DNA of 64,000 nucleotides from Rhodococcus sp. IEGM 1379 (GCF_030056815.1 NZ_JASHKR010000008.1:62001-126000); one strand, 5' to 3'. Positions 20,201 to 32,183 are shown, counted from the first letter of the stretch. Translations and numbers: made by a program. Notes: generated by a model from the sequence alone, not told the origin.

Positions 20201-23200
20201 GTCGCAGCCGTATTCGCTGAACTCCTGCACCTCGAAACCGTTGATGTCACAAGAAGTTTCTTCGACCAGGGTGGAAACTCCCTGATCGCTACTCGACTCT
20301 CAACCCGGTTGAGCGCAGTCTTCGACACCGATATCGACGTGCGTGAAGTGTTCGAGCGTCCGACAGTCAGTGAATTGTCCGCCGGAATCGGTGCACGCAT
20401 CGGAATCGGTCGTAGTCGCGTCGCACTTGCACCGGCCGATAGCAGCGCGGAACTGATCCTGTCGCCGGCGCAACATCGCATGTGGATACTCAACCAGTTC
20501 GACACCGCCGCAGCCGGATACAACATTCCTGTGATCCTGCGTCTCGACGGCGATGTCGACGCTGCGACGCTTCGCCAAGCCGCCGTAGACGTTATTGCGC
20601 GGCATCAGACCCTCCGGACCGTATATCCCGTCGGGGTAGACGGTGTGCGTCAGTTGGTGCTCGATGCAGAGTCGGTCACTCCGACACTCGTGCCCGTGCC
20701 GATCGACGTCGAATCGGTCATGGACAGGGTGGCGAAACTTGCGGGAACGGGCTTCGACGTCACGGTGGATCCGCCCGTTCATGGTGAGTTGCTACGCATC
20801 GACGATCAGACTCATGTCCTGGCACTGGTAATCCACCATATTGCAGCTGACGCGTGGTCGATGGATGCCTTGATTCGAGATACCGTCACCGCGTATACCG
20901 CCCGCGTTGAGGGCGCCGCGCCGACATGGTCGCCGTTGCCGATTCGATATACTGATTACAGTGTGTGGCAAAGTGATTCGGGAGTTTCCGATCAGGCATC
21001 CCGCTACTGGGCCGAGAACCTGAAGGGTTTGCCTGAACAGGTGACCCTGCCGATCGACCACCCTCGACAGCTAACCCCTTCGGGTCGCGGTAGCTCGCAT
21101 CACATCGATCTCGAAGACTCCCTGCGCGCAACGCTCGATACTCTTGCTCGATCACACAACGCCACGATGTTCATGGTGATGCACGCCGCGCTTGCCGCGC
21201 TAGTTTCGCGATACAGCGGCAGTGATGACGTGCCTATCGGGACGGTGGTTGCCGGTCGCTCAGACCCGAAGTTGGACGATCTTGTGGGGATGTTCGCAGG
21301 AACCCTGGTCTTGCGAACCGCTGTCGATCGAACTGCCTCCTTTGCGGAGTTGCTCGATCATGTTCACCAACAAGATCTTGCCGCATACACCCATGCCGAC
21401 ATGCCTTTCGAGACGCTAGTCGAACTCCTCAATCCTGCTCGATCACCATCTCATCATCCGCTGTTCCAGGTAGCGCTGTCCTACCAAGCTGCACGCCCGA
21501 CGAGTTGGGAATTGCCGGGTCTTACCCTCACCCCGATGGTCGCAGAATTCGAACACGCGAACTTCGATCTACAACTTAACATTACGGACGCTGCTGACGA
21601 ACGTCCGATGCGATTGGAATTCGCCTACAACGCAGATCTATTCGACGCAGAGACGGTAGTCGGGTTCGCGCAGCGATATGTTCGGTTGCTCGCGCAGGTC
21701 TCCACAGATTCTTCCGTGATTCTCGGACGTATCGATCTCCTCGATGCCTCCGAACGCTCAGCCCTCGTGCCGGCAAGAGGTATTGGCCACACGGCGCGAA
21801 CTACATTGGCGTCGATGCTTACACGCGGTGCTCGCACCGCCCCGGATGCGCTCGCAGTCAGCGGGAACGGTGTGGCACTGACCTATCGCGAACTTGATCG
21901 TCGCTCTGACGATGTTGCAGCCGAAATGCGAACTGACGGTGCCGGTCCGGAACGGGTGATCCCGTGGAACGCAGCGCGAACAGCGGAGTCCATCGTCCGG
22001 TTGTGGGCAATTGCGAAGACCGGCGCCGCACCCGCCCTGATCGACCCCTTGCAACCTTCCTCTCGCACGCTCGATGCCCTCAATTCAGTAGGCGCCGGAG
22101 AGTTCGTCCCGACTGTCGGTATCCCCATGACGGTCCCCGAAACTGCCGCTGCGTATGTTGTCTTCACATCAGGAACCACGGGCACGCCGAAAGCGGTAGT
22201 GGTCACCCATGAGGGCCTTGGAGCGCTGGAAGCGGATATCTCTGCTCGCTACGCCACTGTTCCTGGTTCACGTGTACTTCACCGCGGTGCACCAGGATTC
22301 GACATGACACTCTTGGAAGTACTTGTTGCCGGCTCCAGCGGTGCAACACTCGTACTCGCGTCGGATGCCGAGTTTGCAGGCCCCGCGCTCACCGAACTGC
22401 TTCGGCGCGAACAGATCACGCATCTGTGCATCACGCCCACCGTGCTGGCGACCGTCGATGACTCCGAGCTGCCCCACCTCGAAATGCTGATGCTCGGTGG
22501 CGAGCGTTTGACTGCAGACCTTGTCGAACGGTGGTCACCGGGACGCAGACTGGTCAACGGTTACGGTCCGGCTGAAGCGACTATGTACACGGTCGCAACC
22601 GAACCTCTCGGGGCCCACTGCCGAGAAGTCCCGATCGGGTACCCGGTTCCCGGCATCGAAGCCATGGTCCTCGACGACTTCCTGGTGCCGGTTCCTCCAG
22701 GCGTGGCCGGCGAGCTCTATCTCGCGGGTACTGCGCTTGCACGTGGATATGCAGGCCATTCAGCCTGGACGGCAGAGCGTTTCGTGGCAACCGCCGGCGG
22801 CACCAGGATGTACCGCACCGGTGATCTGGTGATGTGGAAGAAATCAGACAGCGGCTACCAACTCCACTACCTCGGGCGTAACGATGCTCAGTTGAAAATT
22901 AACGGAGTGCGAATCGAACCTGCCGAGATCGAATCGGCAATCGCCGCCATCGCGGATGTCGATTTCTGTGCAACGACGCTCCGAACCAGCGCTGCGGATA
23001 CCCCGATGTTGGTGACGTACGTGCGCCCGCGACGAGATGCACAGCTTGACGGCGACGATCTGCGCAGACAGCTCGCGGACGTACTTCCCGCGTACATGGT
23101 TCCCACTGCGGTTGTGGTCTTCGACGGTGACGCGCCAGTTGTGAACGGAAAGCTGGATGTTCGAGCGCTGCCCGATCCCGAGGTATCTGCGCTGCCATTC

Positions 23201-26200
23201 GAATCGCCGCGCACCCGCACGGAGCGTGCCGTTGCAGAAGTCTTCGAGACAGTACTCGGAAGCAACGAAATAGGGCGGAGGACGCACTTCTTCGACCACG
23301 GCGGAAACTCGCTCCTGGCTACCCGTGTGACATCGCTTTTGGGTCGAGCACTGACCCGGAACATCCCGCTTCGACTACTCTTTGCGCATCCGACCGTTGC
23401 GGAACTCGCTGCGGCAGTGGATGAAGAATCTTCTGCTGGACATAGCATCACTGCGATTGTTGCCGGGCCACGTCCCGAAGGTATTCCGCTCTCGCGCAAT
23501 CAGCAAAGGATGTGGGTCCTCAACACGCTGGATGTTGAGAGCAGTGCCTACAATCTGCCTGTCGCGGTGGACCTGAGGGGCAACCTCGACGTCTGTGCGC
23601 TCGAGGACGCAGTCGGTGATGTGGTGAGTAGGCACGAGATCCTGAGAACCACGTATCCCCAGCGGCCGCCGGTGCAGCTGATCCATACGGATGCGGCGCT
23701 GACCCTCGAACCCCGTTGTGTCACCGACGATGCCCTGAACGCAGAGCTGTACGCGTTCGCGTCTCAAGGCTTCGACGTCAGCACGCAACTGCCGATTCGC
23801 GTCCAACTGTTCAGGCTTTCGCCGACGCATCACGTGCTCGCCGTCAACCTGCATCATATTGCCGCGGACGGCGGTTCACTCGTGCCGATCGTTCACGATC
23901 TACTGGCGGCATACACCGCCCGTTGCTCCGGAACTGTTCCGGAGTGGGTGCCGTTGCCGATCCAGTACGCGGATTATGCACTGTGGGAACAGGAATCCGG
24001 AACGTCCGTGGAATCCGCGAAGCACTGGCAATCCGCGCTGGCCGATGTCACCTCGGTGATGCCACTGATACCGGATCGCCGCCCGAAGCACGTGGGTGGG
24101 ACTGCAGGCCGCGTTGCATTCTCACTGAACGCCCGAACAACCTCCGGGGTGTCCGAATTGGCGAGCCGCGCGCAAGCAACTCCCTTCATGGTCTTTCACG
24201 CTGCGCTGGCGGCGGTTCTCTTCCGCCTCAGTGGTAATGCGGATGTAGTGATTGCCACAGCCGTTGACAGTCGCCGCTCGCCGGTTCTCGACGGGCTGAT
24301 CGGAATGTTCGTCGATACAGTGCCGTTGCGGATGCAGATCCGACGAGACATGACGATGCAACAACTGGTGGAACAGGCCCGCGCCGCAGACGTTGCGGCG
24401 TTCGAGCACAGCGCAGTGCCCGTCGAGACGCTCACGGCGATGCTTGGTGGCCGTATGCCGCAGGTCGCGATTGCGTTGCAGAACTTCACCGTTCCTGCTC
24501 TCGAAATTTCTGGACTCACCGTCAGTGCTGACGAAATCGAGACAGGCGCAGTAAAATTCGAGTTGCAAGTATCGCTGACCGAGAGGCCGGACGGGCACAC
24601 CGACGGTCTCGTGACGTACTCACGCGAATTGTTCGACGCCGCGACGGCTCAGTCGGTATCAGAGTTGTTTGTCGATACTCTGGACCGGACGCTTGCAGAT
24701 CCGTCGACTGTGGTGGCGGAAGCGACGGCAATATCTGCTCCCGGTTGGGCGGCGGCTCCCGTTGATTCGTCACGGCTTCTGGCTGATATTTTCGCAGAGA
24801 CTGCAGCGAAGTTTCCGCACAATGTTGCACTGCGAGAGGGACGTCGGTCCCTCACCTATCGTCAACTTGACGAGGCCTCTGACGTGGTGGCACAAGAACT
24901 GGTGGCAGCTGGCGCGGGGCCAGGAGCGGTGCTCGAGTTAAGCGCCGTGCGCTCGATCGACTACATCGTCCGTCTCTGGGGAATTACCAAGACCGGCGCG
25001 GCCTTCGCTCCCATTGACCCCGATTTGCCCGACGCACGCCTACAACAGTTGCGCTCGGTGCTTCTGCCTGTCAGCCCGGTCCCTGGAATGCTGATTCGAG
25101 GCGCCGTTGCCTACGTGATTCACACTTCTGGCTCGACTGGCGATCCCAAAGCGGTAGCCGTCACACATCGTGGTCTCGGTGCACTCACCGGTGAAGCAGT
25201 CGAACGATATCGAGTTCACCCGAATTCGGTTGTTCTGCAAGGATATAATCCCAGTTTTGACGCTGCCCTGCTCGAGATGTTGCTCGCGTTCGGTTCGGGA
25301 GCAACTCTGGTGATCGCGCCTCCCGACGTTTACGGTGGCCGTGAACTCGAAAGTTTCATTGCCGAGAACGCCGTCACGCACTTACTGTCCACCCCCGGTG
25401 TGCTCGACACGATGGACCCGCGAGAACTACCGCTGCTCGAGGTCGTTGCTGTTGGTGGTGACGTACTCTCGCCCGCGACTGCGCATGCCTGGAGTCGTAG
25501 GACGCGGATGCTCAACGCCTACGGTCCTACGGAAAGCAGTGTGGTTGCGACGGTGGTGGAGATCGACTCCAGTTCTGACTCTGAAGGTGCGGTTGGGATC
25601 GGCGAGCCCATCAACGGCACCGGAGCCGAGGTGCTGGATTCCGCACTACGCAGAGTCCCGTTCGGGGGAGTAGGCGAGTTGTATCTGAGTGGTCCCGGGC
25701 TGGCGATGGGATACCTCGGCGATCCGACTGCTACTGCCAGCGCCTTCGTGGCGGCACCGGGCGGCGATCGACGCTACCGCACTGGTGATCTGGTACATCG
25801 AAGGTCAAGTGGCGGACTCGGATTCATCGGTCGCAATGACCGCCAGGTCAAAGTGCGCGGCGTGCGTATCGAACCGGCCGAAATCGAGGCGGTGCTGCGT
25901 TCAATTCCCGGAGTGAGCGCTGTGGCCGTGATCCTGGTCGATGATGTGATAACCGCATTCGTCGTGGGCGCGGAGTGCGATGAACACGCAGTCAGACGCG
26001 AGTTGGTTCGCCAACTGCCGGTGCACCTCGTACCCGGACGCCTAGTCACGCTGGAATCCTTGCCCCTCACACGCAACGGCAAAGTCGATGTTGCCGCACT
26101 GCGCATATACGTCGGTGACGACGCCCCACAGGTGCAGCCCCTCACCCCCACTGAAGAACTGGTGACGACGGTGATGTCGCACCATGCGATGGGCGCATTC

Positions 26201-29200
26201 GGCGTGCTCCACGATTTCTTTCAATCTGGGGGAGATTCGCTCTCTGCTACGACTGTGGCCGGTCGACTGTCCGCCGCTTTCGGTCGCGAGGTATCCGTTC
26301 GGGCAGTGTTCGAGAATCCGTCGCCGCGTGCCCTGGCTCGCTGGCTCGATTCGGCAGAAGATGTGGTTGTCAGGCCGCCTCTCGTCCGCAGGCCTGTCGG
26401 TAGCCGTGTGCCGCTGGCCCCGGCTCAGCAACGGATGTGGTTGACCTCGCAGCTCGAGCCTGAATCATCGGCATACAACCTGGCATTCGTGGCCACCATC
26501 GGCCCGGAAATCGATCTTGTCTCGTTGGGGGCAGCATCCTCGGATGTGCTGGCACGGCACAGCGTTCTTCGAACCGTGTTTCCCTCAGATTCGGATGGGC
26601 CACATCAAGTGGTCACCGATTCGGTGACGGTTGATCTCGATCCGGTTTTCGTAGACGACTTGTACCAGAGCGCAGTAGTTTTTGCTTCGGTGCCGTTCCG
26701 ATTGGAACTCGAGACGCCGGTGCGAGCGCAGCTGATGGTCGACGCCGCGGGCACTCGGGTATTGGTTGTAGTGGTGCACCACATTGCACTCGACGGCGGC
26801 TCTCTGGGAACTGTGCTCACGGATTTAGGCACGGCATTTTCTGCGAGAGACTCTGGGCATCAACCGAATTGGAATACGCTGCCGATCGATTATCAGGATT
26901 ACAGCACGTGGATGAGAGAACTGCTCGGCCGTAAGGACGACCCTGCCGGGCTGGCTTACCGCCAATTAGACTACTGGGCAACCGTTCTCCGGGGTGTGGA
27001 CGGCGTCCTCGAGCTACCGACCGATCGTGTTCGTCCTGCCGTGCCGTCAAAACGTGGCGCTCTGGTGTCTGTCACGATTGACGGCGACTTGTATGACGGG
27101 CTCACGGCACTGGCACGCACACGCGGAGTGACAGTCTTCATGCTCCTGCACGGTGTTATTGCGGTCTTGCTCGCGCGCGAAAGCTCTACCGACGACGTAG
27201 TGGTCGGAACTGCCGTCAGTCTGCGCAACGATCCAGATCTGTTGCCGATGGTAGGAATGATGGTCGGTACCGTCGCCCTGCGGACAACTGTTGAACTAGG
27301 GGAGCAGTTCTCGGACCTTCTTGATCGGGTGAGAACGGTGGATCTGGGTGCGATGGCTAATGCTGACGTATCCTTCGATGATGTAGTTGCACGAATTGCA
27401 CCGCCGCGCAGCCCGAATGAACATCCGCTCTTCACCGTAATGCTCGCATATCAGCGCTTGAACGATCTACCCGAAATACCTGGGATAGCACCACTTCGAG
27501 TGCCCGGTGCAGGTAAATCGGGGGAGACCCCCGGTGCTGCCGACTACGATCTGACTTGGGATCTCACCGACCTCGGCACAGCGCTCCGACTGCGACTGCT
27601 CTATGCGACAGATATTTTCGACCAGTCCACCGCTGAACTGCTTGTTGAGCGATTTGTGCGGATTCTGACGGAAGTAGTGGCGCATCCGCAGATCGTTGTC
27701 GGAGACATCGATATTCTCGGCGAGGTCGAAAGGTCGAACCTGTTACGGCATAGTCGAAGTGACCTTCCACCTCGAACCTTGGCGTCCGTACTGGAGAACG
27801 CTGCTGCGGCTGCTCCTGAGTCTGTCGCGCTCGAGGTTGACAGCAGGCGCTGGAGCTACCGCGACCTGTTCGATCAATCGACCCCCTTGGCCCAGGAACT
27901 GGTGAACCGAGGTATCGGGCCCGACGACGTGATCGCGGTCGCGACGGGACGTGGATACCGGTGGATCGTCGCGCTCTGGGCTGTGACGAGGGCCGGTGCC
28001 GCGTGGGTTTCACTGGACCTGGCCCAACCCCGAGACCGGCTGGATCGGATCGTCGCAGACAGCGGTGCGAAACTCGGACTGACGTTGGAAGGCAACAGCA
28101 CTCACCTACCATCGGATCTGGAATGGATATTTGTCGACTCGACAGAGCGGGCAGTAACGGAGTTGACGGGTGCACGAGCGGCAAGCCCGGACAACCTCGC
28201 CTACGTCATCTACACCTCAGGTTCCACCGGAGCGCCCAAGGGTGTTGCGGTCTCCCATCGCGGGTTGACGAATGTCTGTGCTTCCCACGTCGAAATGTTC
28301 GACACCGGAGCTCCTCTGCGTGTACTGCAGGGCGCTTCACCTACCTTTGATGCCTCGGTTCTCGAACTCTTGATCGCGGCCTCGACTGTCGGAACCCTGG
28401 TACTGCCACCGGATTTTGTCTTTGCCGGACGTGAACTGACAGACTTTGTTGTTCATCGCGAGATCACCCATCTCATCGTGACACCCACCGTCCTCTCGAC
28501 TTTGGACCCCGACCAGATTCAGTCAGTCACGGTGGAATCTGTAGGTGAGCCACTGAGCGTCGAGCTTGCCGAGCAGTGGTCTACCAGGCATCGGATCTTC
28601 AACGGGTACGGTCCAAGCGAGACGACCATCGGGGCAGTGACATCGCCGCAGATTGTCGGTGCGGATACATCCATCGGGACACCGGTTCACGGAGCGACGG
28701 CACTGGTGCTCGACACGAGGCTGAACCCGGTTCCGGACGGTGTAACGGGTGAGCTGTACATCGGCGGCCATAATCTTGCTCGCGGATACATCCATGCGTC
28801 GTCACTCACGGCCGAACGGTTTGTTGCCGATCCGTACCGCCAGGGCGAACGTATGTATCGCACCGGAGATCTCGTTCGGCGGCGGAGACGCGACGGTGCG
28901 CTCGAATTCGTGAGTCGCAACGATGACCAGGTGAAGATCCGTGGAATTCGTGTCGAACCCGCTGAAGTCGATGCTGGATTGCGAAGGCATCCGGCTGTAG
29001 CGTTTGCTGTGACAGTTGCGTCGGCAACCGCAGGAACTACGGAATTATGCTCGTATGTGACTGTTGACGATGTTGCGGTTGATGCTGACTGTCTACGAAA
29101 GTTCGTGTCCGCAACTCTGCCAAGTCATCTGGTACCTACTACCGTCACCGTGATGACGACTGTGCCGTTGCTGCCGTCGGGCAAGCTCGACCGATCAGCG

Positions 29201-30247
29201 CTGCCGACTCCGGACCGTCGCGTGGGCGCTGTGGACGAATCATTCCAGTCACAATTGGAGGTTTTTGTCGCAGAGGCCTACGCGCTCAACACCGCAACCG
29301 AGAGTGTGAGTCGTCATGACAATTTCTTCGAACTGGGAGGTACGTCCATGGGTGCCGTAGACGTCGCATCCGCGCTGCGAGAGCGACTTGATCGTGACGT
29401 GCAGGTCCAGTGGATCTTTACCGATCCGAGCGTCGCCGAACTTGCGGAACGTATCGAGGTCGGCGGCAAAGTCGACCCCCTGGATACCGTGATCCCACTA
29501 GGTGGCGATCCGCAGGATCTGCGCCCACCACTCTTCTGCATCCACCCTGTGAGCGGCTTGGCCTGGTGCTACGCCGGTGTGGCGCAACATCTCGGTGGTC
29601 GTCGGGTTTACGGTGTGCAAGCAACCGGCCCTGGCGAGCTACCTGGAACAGTTGCCGCGCTGGCGGAACGGTACGTAGAGGCGGTGCGGATCGTTCAGCC
29701 GGAGGGCGCATACAACCTACTCGGCTGGTCTCTGGGTGGAACCGTGGCGCAGGAAATGGCTGTGCGGCTTCTGGATTCCGGAGCGGAGGTTGGATCTGTT
29801 GTTATGCTCGATTCTCTGCCTCCAGAGATGATACCGGCGAGCCAAGCTGCGCCCACAGCTGAAGAACTGCTCGCAGAGCTCGGGATAGTCGTACCCGAAA
29901 ACTCAAGTCAATTAATGACTTTCGGTCAGGCGGCAGTCGAGATTCGCGGCAGAACGCAATTGAACTTCGTCACCGCAGAGATGCTCGAAGCTGCGGCGAC
30001 AAGAGTGGAGAAGCTTGCCAGAATGGTGAGTGACCATGAGCCGAGAAGATATCGAGGAATCGTGGATCTCGTTGTTGCGCTGAGAGACACCGGTCGGCAT
30101 CACAATGTGGCAGATAGGTGGTCGAATCGTGTAGCGACGGTCCGTGAGCACCCTGTCGATGCGGCTCATACCGAGATGCTGACACCATCGGTTCTCGCGG
30201 AAATCTTAGGTCTGTTGCGAAATGGGGAGGGTTTCGATTCGACGTAG
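14189..30247 (+). CDS. Five-module non-ribosomal peptide synthetase (C-A-T)x5-TE
   Basis: One gene of about 5352 residues encodes five C-A-T modules and a terminal thioesterase. C-domain active sites lie near residues 131 (HHLVLDG), 1159 (HHIAVDG), 2215 (HHIAADA), 3221 (HHIAADG) and 4196 (HHIALDG). Adenylation cores are near 595, 1639, 2658, 3644 and 4674. Carrier serines are in GGNSL (976, 2027, 3037), GGDSL (4013) and GGTSM (5049). The thioesterase has GWSLGG near 5178, MLDSLPP and the catalytic histidine in AAHTEML. No epimerase, methyltransferase or reductase domain is visible, and no MbtH-like gene is nearby. I chose the ATG at 14189 because the C domain begins at once; GTG at 14180 or 14183 is possible. 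The expected product is a pentapeptide, possibly N-acylated. The location inside a polysaccharide locus is unusual. Confidence 0.93.
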   Translation: MNSFPLSRAQQALWLAQQVNPSTPFVVAQYVELRGFVDLAALIEATDRGCREIESAIVRLVETDAVPQQVVDHSIPDALGYVDLRGSKNPLEEACKWMTLQYSRPIDVMVDRLMTSTLLHVAENHYFWYSHAHHLVLDGYGAMTLMNRIAAWYTHLLEGSVAQPLRALGLNSLYELDEAYRSSTRFESDRQYWAELTAGMPEPVRLTDRRASTSMPQRMLTRTMDASLAVRITEVSKLWNSSEVPVIAGAYAVYLARIAGVAEVTLSLPISGRTTAGMRRSGGMLANIVPLRVSVDPDVTPLELVNQLSVQLTGALRHQRFRYEDMPGREGRVGSRDSAGPAVNIMMFHNKIQLGEVVGEFHVLTSGPVDDLFFSIYPAAAGGDIRLGFEANPHVYSEADLEIHYQQFMHVLGEFVDASADRAVGQLGVLRSDDVRMLVPSRGLPALAAQTLQAVLFAGSGGGATTAVRFGGLAVTYEELRVRSTFLCHRLIDHGIGAGDVVAIIAPRSADSVIAFHAVVRSGAAFMFVDPEYPAERVAFMLEDAGVIVAIAPRSSAVPTGVVHVDLETADCEAAEPHETRAVRAPAVDDVAYVVYTSGSTGKPKGVAVTHRGATSLLRSHSRHLAVDASARVAHFASTSFDVAVVELLLAHGTGATAVVVPPGLIGGIDLADYLRKERVTHLLSTPAVPSSMDPSSLPDLRILNVGGESPSPDLIERWSQHVGVVNSYGPTETTVAAFMSEPLSSAQRPTIGLPIDGVSAVVLDTRLQPTPIGATGELYLMGAGLARGYVRREALTAERFVAAPFGSPSTRMYRTGDLVRWSADRQLEFVGRVDSQVKIRGVRVELGEVEAALASAANVASALAVAREGEIAAYVVLNSDVLSSNHSSASTDTSFITEHLTHILTNAMMPSSVTVLSEWPLTAHGKIDREALPSPQRRSDGARQSSDHHEDLVATVMADVLGVNAMQADTDFFAAGGNSLAAVLVANRLAEALHTRVGVRDVFDAPTASRLAHHIRQYAAGSALPEPAPVPGGAVVEPSLAQQRIWLLSRIAPESSAYNVAFEVALDGVLDVAALEQAFSDIQHRHRVLRTVYPIGPAGTPEQILAEHTTSLVSVPINEYSTVAADAARRGFDVTSDLPLRLVLGSIGEFEHRLTVVAHHIAVDGLSFATLVGDLSSAYDDRAQGRSPNWSAQHFDYRDYSVWQRVVLGDPAQPGTLAHEQLAFWEDALRGLPANLDLPTDGRRATGTEPSAKSISFELPADIHAKLTAIARKQNATIFMALHAVLAIMLHKITGAEDFAIGTPTSGRTHPAFDSTVGMFVGTVALRTQARPGDSFVEFLEQVRDIDLAAMSHADVPFDWVVDRVAHDRRENSNPLFRVVLALDTFGSDAESVLGSAKAQGFAIAPEHPRFDVEVAVRETRLPDGSPGGIVGAVTYAGDLFDAETVSAWIERLLRVSQAVTAEPSTTLRAVDVLSSSENDANTYVELAPRSSTQSLGELFLAQVAACGDVVAIGFGEYRITYTQLEQRSAELAGALIERGVRVGDRVAIAVPRSAEFVIAVLAVVRSGGVYVPVDLDYPDARIDYLLRDAAPTQVLCSESAVKRLRGFGSDLIDVGAVGDPDIARRRVVAPTQEAYLIYTSGSTGAPKGVVVSHANVVSLLAATDKVLDVGTDDVWTMFHSNAFDFSVWEMWGALTTGGRLVPVDAFVSRSAAQFVELLVAEGVTVLNQTPSAFQALAELTETTELPVRLLIFGGEPLDLGPVRKWLEHHRRIHAVNMFGITETTVHVTAFNVRGCSEFGDRGAAAESVIGSALPGLRTYVLDASLRQVPPGTIGELYVAGPQVSTGYFGKPALTATRFIPEPGFVGSVMYRSGDLVRVKRGEMSYMGRGDSQVELRGYRIEPGEIEAALLRRPEINQAAVVLHELSTGPALIGYIAPGLDTDLDAVVADLRNQLPTHLVPSLIVPLPTLPITAHGKLDRSGLPEPDSNQARGRLPRDPMEETVAAVFAELLHLETVDVTRSFFDQGGNSLIATRLSTRLSAVFDTDIDVREVFERPTVSELSAGIGARIGIGRSRVALAPADSSAELILSPAQHRMWILNQFDTAAAGYNIPVILRLDGDVDAATLRQAAVDVIARHQTLRTVYPVGVDGVRQLVLDAESVTPTLVPVPIDVESVMDRVAKLAGTGFDVTVDPPVHGELLRIDDQTHVLALVIHHIAADAWSMDALIRDTVTAYTARVEGAAPTWSPLPIRYTDYSVWQSDSGVSDQASRYWAENLKGLPEQVTLPIDHPRQLTPSGRGSSHHIDLEDSLRATLDTLARSHNATMFMVMHAALAALVSRYSGSDDVPIGTVVAGRSDPKLDDLVGMFAGTLVLRTAVDRTASFAELLDHVHQQDLAAYTHADMPFETLVELLNPARSPSHHPLFQVALSYQAARPTSWELPGLTLTPMVAEFEHANFDLQLNITDAADERPMRLEFAYNADLFDAETVVGFAQRYVRLLAQVSTDSSVILGRIDLLDASERSALVPARGIGHTARTTLASMLTRGARTAPDALAVSGNGVALTYRELDRRSDDVAAEMRTDGAGPERVIPWNAARTAESIVRLWAIAKTGAAPALIDPLQPSSRTLDALNSVGAGEFVPTVGIPMTVPETAAAYVVFTSGTTGTPKAVVVTHEGLGALEADISARYATVPGSRVLHRGAPGFDMTLLEVLVAGSSGATLVLASDAEFAGPALTELLRREQITHLCITPTVLATVDDSELPHLEMLMLGGERLTADLVERWSPGRRLVNGYGPAEATMYTVATEPLGAHCREVPIGYPVPGIEAMVLDDFLVPVPPGVAGELYLAGTALARGYAGHSAWTAERFVATAGGTRMYRTGDLVMWKKSDSGYQLHYLGRNDAQLKINGVRIEPAEIESAIAAIADVDFCATTLRTSAADTPMLVTYVRPRRDAQLDGDDLRRQLADVLPAYMVPTAVVVFDGDAPVVNGKLDVRALPDPEVSALPFESPRTRTERAVAEVFETVLGSNEIGRRTHFFDHGGNSLLATRVTSLLGRALTRNIPLRLLFAHPTVAELAAAVDEESSAGHSITAIVAGPRPEGIPLSRNQQRMWVLNTLDVESSAYNLPVAVDLRGNLDVCALEDAVGDVVSRHEILRTTYPQRPPVQLIHTDAALTLEPRCVTDDALNAELYAFASQGFDVSTQLPIRVQLFRLSPTHHVLAVNLHHIAADGGSLVPIVHDLLAAYTARCSGTVPEWVPLPIQYADYALWEQESGTSVESAKHWQSALADVTSVMPLIPDRRPKHVGGTAGRVAFSLNARTTSGVSELASRAQATPFMVFHAALAAVLFRLSGNADVVIATAVDSRRSPVLDGLIGMFVDTVPLRMQIRRDMTMQQLVEQARAADVAAFEHSAVPVETLTAMLGGRMPQVAIALQNFTVPALEISGLTVSADEIETGAVKFELQVSLTERPDGHTDGLVTYSRELFDAATAQSVSELFVDTLDRTLADPSTVVAEATAISAPGWAAAPVDSSRLLADIFAETAAKFPHNVALREGRRSLTYRQLDEASDVVAQELVAAGAGPGAVLELSAVRSIDYIVRLWGITKTGAAFAPIDPDLPDARLQQLRSVLLPVSPVPGMLIRGAVAYVIHTSGSTGDPKAVAVTHRGLGALTGEAVERYRVHPNSVVLQGYNPSFDAALLEMLLAFGSGATLVIAPPDVYGGRELESFIAENAVTHLLSTPGVLDTMDPRELPLLEVVAVGGDVLSPATAHAWSRRTRMLNAYGPTESSVVATVVEIDSSSDSEGAVGIGEPINGTGAEVLDSALRRVPFGGVGELYLSGPGLAMGYLGDPTATASAFVAAPGGDRRYRTGDLVHRRSSGGLGFIGRNDRQVKVRGVRIEPAEIEAVLRSIPGVSAVAVILVDDVITAFVVGAECDEHAVRRELVRQLPVHLVPGRLVTLESLPLTRNGKVDVAALRIYVGDDAPQVQPLTPTEELVTTVMSHHAMGAFGVLHDFFQSGGDSLSATTVAGRLSAAFGREVSVRAVFENPSPRALARWLDSAEDVVVRPPLVRRPVGSRVPLAPAQQRMWLTSQLEPESSAYNLAFVATIGPEIDLVSLGAASSDVLARHSVLRTVFPSDSDGPHQVVTDSVTVDLDPVFVDDLYQSAVVFASVPFRLELETPVRAQLMVDAAGTRVLVVVVHHIALDGGSLGTVLTDLGTAFSARDSGHQPNWNTLPIDYQDYSTWMRELLGRKDDPAGLAYRQLDYWATVLRGVDGVLELPTDRVRPAVPSKRGALVSVTIDGDLYDGLTALARTRGVTVFMLLHGVIAVLLARESSTDDVVVGTAVSLRNDPDLLPMVGMMVGTVALRTTVELGEQFSDLLDRVRTVDLGAMANADVSFDDVVARIAPPRSPNEHPLFTVMLAYQRLNDLPEIPGIAPLRVPGAGKSGETPGAADYDLTWDLTDLGTALRLRLLYATDIFDQSTAELLVERFVRILTEVVAHPQIVVGDIDILGEVERSNLLRHSRSDLPPRTLASVLENAAAAAPESVALEVDSRRWSYRDLFDQSTPLAQELVNRGIGPDDVIAVATGRGYRWIVALWAVTRAGAAWVSLDLAQPRDRLDRIVADSGAKLGLTLEGNSTHLPSDLEWIFVDSTERAVTELTGARAASPDNLAYVIYTSGSTGAPKGVAVSHRGLTNVCASHVEMFDTGAPLRVLQGASPTFDASVLELLIAASTVGTLVLPPDFVFAGRELTDFVVHREITHLIVTPTVLSTLDPDQIQSVTVESVGEPLSVELAEQWSTRHRIFNGYGPSETTIGAVTSPQIVGADTSIGTPVHGATALVLDTRLNPVPDGVTGELYIGGHNLARGYIHASSLTAERFVADPYRQGERMYRTGDLVRRRRRDGALEFVSRNDDQVKIRGIRVEPAEVDAGLRRHPAVAFAVTVASATAGTTELCSYVTVDDVAVDADCLRKFVSATLPSHLVPTTVTVMTTVPLLPSGKLDRSALPTPDRRVGAVDESFQSQLEVFVAEAYALNTATESVSRHDNFFELGGTSMGAVDVASALRERLDRDVQVQWIFTDPSVAELAERIEVGGKVDPLDTVIPLGGDPQDLRPPLFCIHPVSGLAWCYAGVAQHLGGRRVYGVQATGPGELPGTVAALAERYVEAVRIVQPEGAYNLLGWSLGGTVAQEMAVRLLDSGAEVGSVVMLDSLPPEMIPASQAAPTAEELLAELGIVVPENSSQLMTFGQAAVEIRGRTQLNFVTAEMLEAAATRVEKLARMVSDHEPRRYRGIVDLVVALRDTGRHHNVADRWSNRVATVREHPVDAAHTEMLTPSVLAEILGLLRNGEGFDST
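17263..20430 (+). other. NRPS module 2 (C-A-T), threonine code
   Basis: The C domain has an intact HHIAVDG. In the A domain the specificity residues aligned to PheA read D-F-W-N-I-G-M-V-H plus the invariant lysine. They come from [26 protein letters not shown] and [11 protein letters not shown]. This is the well-known threonine code. Its sequence ([15 protein letters not shown]) differs from the other four A domains of this protein, which lack tryptophan at position 239. The carrier has DQGGNSL. Confidence 0.85.
20431..23460 (+). other. NRPS module 3 (C-A-T) with altered motifs
   Basis: The C-domain active site reads HHIAADA, where alanine replaces the usual glycine of HHxxxDG. Histidine and aspartate are kept, so activity is likely but not certain. 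The A domain is shortened in its N-terminal half and has [10 protein letters not shown] in place of the usual PKG end of the P-loop-like motif, and YGPAEAT for YGPTETT. Specificity residues read D-M-L-C-M-G-G-M-Y, which I cannot assign. The A10 lysine (VNGKLD) and the carrier serine (HGGNSL) are present. Confidence 0.7.
23461..26370 (+). other. NRPS module 4 (C-A-T)
   Basis: The C domain has HHIAADG. The A domain resembles that of module 3 in being short in the N-terminal half and ending the A3 motif as DPKA. Specificity residues read D-A-L-L-A-G-A-V-V, unassigned. The carrier motif is GGDSL, a form often placed before epimerisation domains, yet the next domain is an ordinary C domain with HHIALDG. 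Confidence 0.7.
26371..30247 (+). other. NRPS module 5 (C-A-T) and thioesterase
   Basis: C domain with HHIALDG; A domain with [18 protein letters not shown] and [11 protein letters not shown]. Specificity residues read D-A-L-I-E-V-G-I-G. The glutamate at position 299 and valine at 301 are unusual, and an acidic pocket residue could favour a basic side chain, but this is only a guess. The carrier is GGTSM. The thioesterase (about 29480-30240) has GWSLGG, an aspartate in MLDSLPP and histidine in AAHTEML, and would release a linear or cyclic product. Confidence 0.72.
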
Positions 30248-30376
30248 AAATGGCGGCCATGGATTGCTGTTCGATCCAACGTCAGAGAACTGACAAATGT
30301 CGCAAGACCGAAACGTAAGACTTGTGATCATCGCTCAGACGCGCAGCACAGCGCGTGAGCCGAAAGGGATTTGAAG

Positions 30377-31858
30377 ATGGATGTACAGGACTACCTGAAG
30401 ATTTTGCAGGCGCGCTGGAGAATCATCGCTGTCGTCACGGTGGTCGCGGTCCTCGGTGCGTTGGGGGCTTCTCTGATCTCGACACCGATCTATCAAGCTT
30501 CGACCAGGCTGTTCGTGTCCACCTCGTTGGGTGGCTCGGTCAACGAGGCCTACCAGGGAAACCTCCTGTCGCAGCAACGGGTGACGTCGTACACCAAACT
30601 GTTGACCGGACAAACGCTCGCGCAGCGCACTATCGACAAGCTTGGTCCAGACTCGGTCGGCGGAATGTCGGCGAAGGGACTTGCCGGCAAAGTAACCGCG
30701 ACGTCGGCACCGGACACAGTTCTGATCGATGTGAGAGTTCAGGACCCATCGCCTGAGCGTGCTCGGGATATTGCCAACACCTTGTCCGATGAATTTGTAG
30801 TGATGGCAAAGGAATTGGAGACTCCGGAGAACGGTGGAAACCCGCCCGCTCGTGTGATCGTCGAACAAGATGCTCAAACGCCGACTACGCCGGTATCTCC
30901 GAACACCAAGCGAAACATCGCACTCGGCGCAGCCGTGGGTCTGCTTCTGGGTATCGCACTCGCTGTGCTGCGTGATCGCCTGGACAATACCGTGAAGGAC
31001 CGTCAGACGGTGGAAACCGTCGCCGGTTCCGCGTTGGTCGGGGCCGTTCCGTTCGACAAGGATATGCAGACAGAGCACACGATCGACTTCAACCAGGGCA
31101 ACTCTTCGAGTGCCGAGGCGTACCGCGAACTGCGAACCAACCTTCAGTTCCTCGAGGTGGATAACCCACCTCGCGTCATCGTGATCACCAGCTCGCTGTC
31201 TAGCGAAGGTAAGACAACGACGGCAGTCAACATCGCCCTCGTTCTCGCAGAGGCAGGAAAGTCGGTCTGTCTGGTTGAAGGCGACCTCCGAAAGCCGCGT
31301 GTGTCAAAATATCTCGGTTTGATCGGCACTGTCGGCCTCAGTTCGGTGTTGTCCGGTCAAGCGACACTCGACGACGTACTTCAACACACCGAGCACGGCG
31401 GGTTGTCTGTCCTCGCCTCTGGCCCGATCCCGCCGAACCCGAGCGAATTGCTCGGCACCGACCATGCGAGAAAAGCGCTGGCGGAACTTCGCGCTCGATA
31501 CGAATACGTCATCATCGACGCACCGCCCTTGCTGCCAGTCACCGATGCGGCAGTCCTGACCGCGATGTCCGACGGCGCGTTGTTGATCGCCCGACATGCG
31601 TCCACTACGCGAGATCAGTTGACGCGGGCCGTTGGCAACCTTCACAGTGTCGGCGCAAGAATTCTGGGCACCGTGATCACTATGACGCCCGCGAACAAAC
31701 GGAGCGGCTATGACTACCAGTACTACTATGCGACCGACAAATCGGTGCCTCGGATGGCCGACAATGTCGCGTCATTGTCGTCCGGCGCTGCTGCACCAGT
31801 CGTCACTGCGTCAACGGTTTCCACCGCTTCGTCGATCGTCACTGCCAAGTCGGATTAG
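30377..31858 (+). CDS. Wzz / bacterial tyrosine autokinase fusion
   Basis: A 493-residue polysaccharide co-polymerase with its kinase on the same chain. The N-terminus is a Wzz domain with transmembrane segments at about residues 15-35 and 175-195 (NIALGAAVGLLLGIALAVL). The C-terminal BY-kinase domain has Walker A in SSLSSEGKTTTAVN (around residue 275), Walker A' in LVEGDLRKPR and Walker B in YVIIDAPPLL, and a short tyrosine cluster, GYDYQYYYATD, near the end as the autophosphorylation site. It should set chain length and regulate Wzx/Wzy export. The ATG at 30377 is preferred because AAGGGA lies seven bases upstream. A TTG six bases earlier is less likely. The matching phosphatase is at 32536-33054. 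Confidence 0.94.
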   Translation: MDVQDYLKILQARWRIIAVVTVVAVLGALGASLISTPIYQASTRLFVSTSLGGSVNEAYQGNLLSQQRVTSYTKLLTGQTLAQRTIDKLGPDSVGGMSAKGLAGKVTATSAPDTVLIDVRVQDPSPERARDIANTLSDEFVVMAKELETPENGGNPPARVIVEQDAQTPTTPVSPNTKRNIALGAAVGLLLGIALAVLRDRLDNTVKDRQTVETVAGSALVGAVPFDKDMQTEHTIDFNQGNSSSAEAYRELRTNLQFLEVDNPPRVIVITSSLSSEGKTTTAVNIALVLAEAGKSVCLVEGDLRKPRVSKYLGLIGTVGLSSVLSGQATLDDVLQHTEHGGLSVLASGPIPPNPSELLGTDHARKALAELRARYEYVIIDAPPLLPVTDAAVLTAMSDGALLIARHASTTRDQLTRAVGNLHSVGARILGTVITMTPANKRSGYDYQYYYATDKSVPRMADNVASLSSGAAAPVVTASTVSTASSIVTAKSD

Positions 31859-31978
31859 GTGCAGCCTATCGCCACGCAGTTGGCGTCCTACGAATTGCTG
31901 ATTGAACCGGCCACCGCTGATTCGTTCGGAAATCGTTGCCAATGAATAGTTTTGGCTCGCAGAGTGCCGTCCGATTGC

Positions 31979-32033
31979 TACTATTGCTCGAGTGGAAATT
32001 CGCCATTCGGAAATACACAATTCGGAGGATCGA
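31979..32033 (+). promoter_or_regulatory. Promoter and leader shared by the small-gene copies (copy 1)
   Basis: The segment holds TACTATT as a likely -10 element, then about 50 bases of leader with CCATTC, ACAA and TTCGGAGGA conserved at the same spacing before copy 2 (TACTATT near 32283, SD near 32327). Conservation of both leader and -10 in the two copies supports real transcription. A -35 element is not clear. Confidence 0.5.
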
Positions 32034-32134
32034 ATGCTGGGCTCGCTCTCTAGTTCAGTCAGGAAATCGGTGTTCCGTCCATCGGTGACATGCTGAAATT
32101 CATTGGATTCGAGTCTCTCCTCGGTCTGAACTGA
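32034..32134 (+). pseudogene. First copy of a tandem small-peptide gene, frameshifted
   Basis: The upstream region, Shine-Dalgarno sequence (TTCGGAGGA) and first five codons (MLGSL) match the intact gene at 32340-32447. The frame from ATG 32034 stops at 32096 after 20 codons. If one base is restored between 32048 and 32057, the other frame continues as SQEIGVPSIGDMLKFIGFES and ends LLGLN at the stop 32132-32134, closely parallel to the intact copy (SEAVGVPSVDQLFEFARALV). The spacer between the conserved codons is eight bases here and nine in the second copy. So this is a one-base deletion, a sequencing error, or a phase-variable site. Confidence 0.7.
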
Positions 32135-32147
32135 TCGCAGCAGCAAC

Positions 32148-32183
32148 ACAGCCCCTGTCAATCGGAGGATTGACAGGGGCTGT
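32148..32183 (+). terminator. Perfect 16-bp stem-loop after first small gene
   Basis: The arm at 32148-32163 (ACAGCCCCTGTCAATC) is exactly complementary to 32168-32183, with a four-base GGAG loop. It begins 13 bases after the ancestral stop codon of the first small gene. No long T run follows. It is most likely a terminator giving the small gene its own transcript. Confidence 0.8.

Noticed and set aside
14189-30247. NRPS as a catecholate siderophore synthetase
   Set aside because: Only the starter C domain recalls EntF. There are no dihydroxybenzoate, export or iron-uptake genes in the window, and no iron box was seen.
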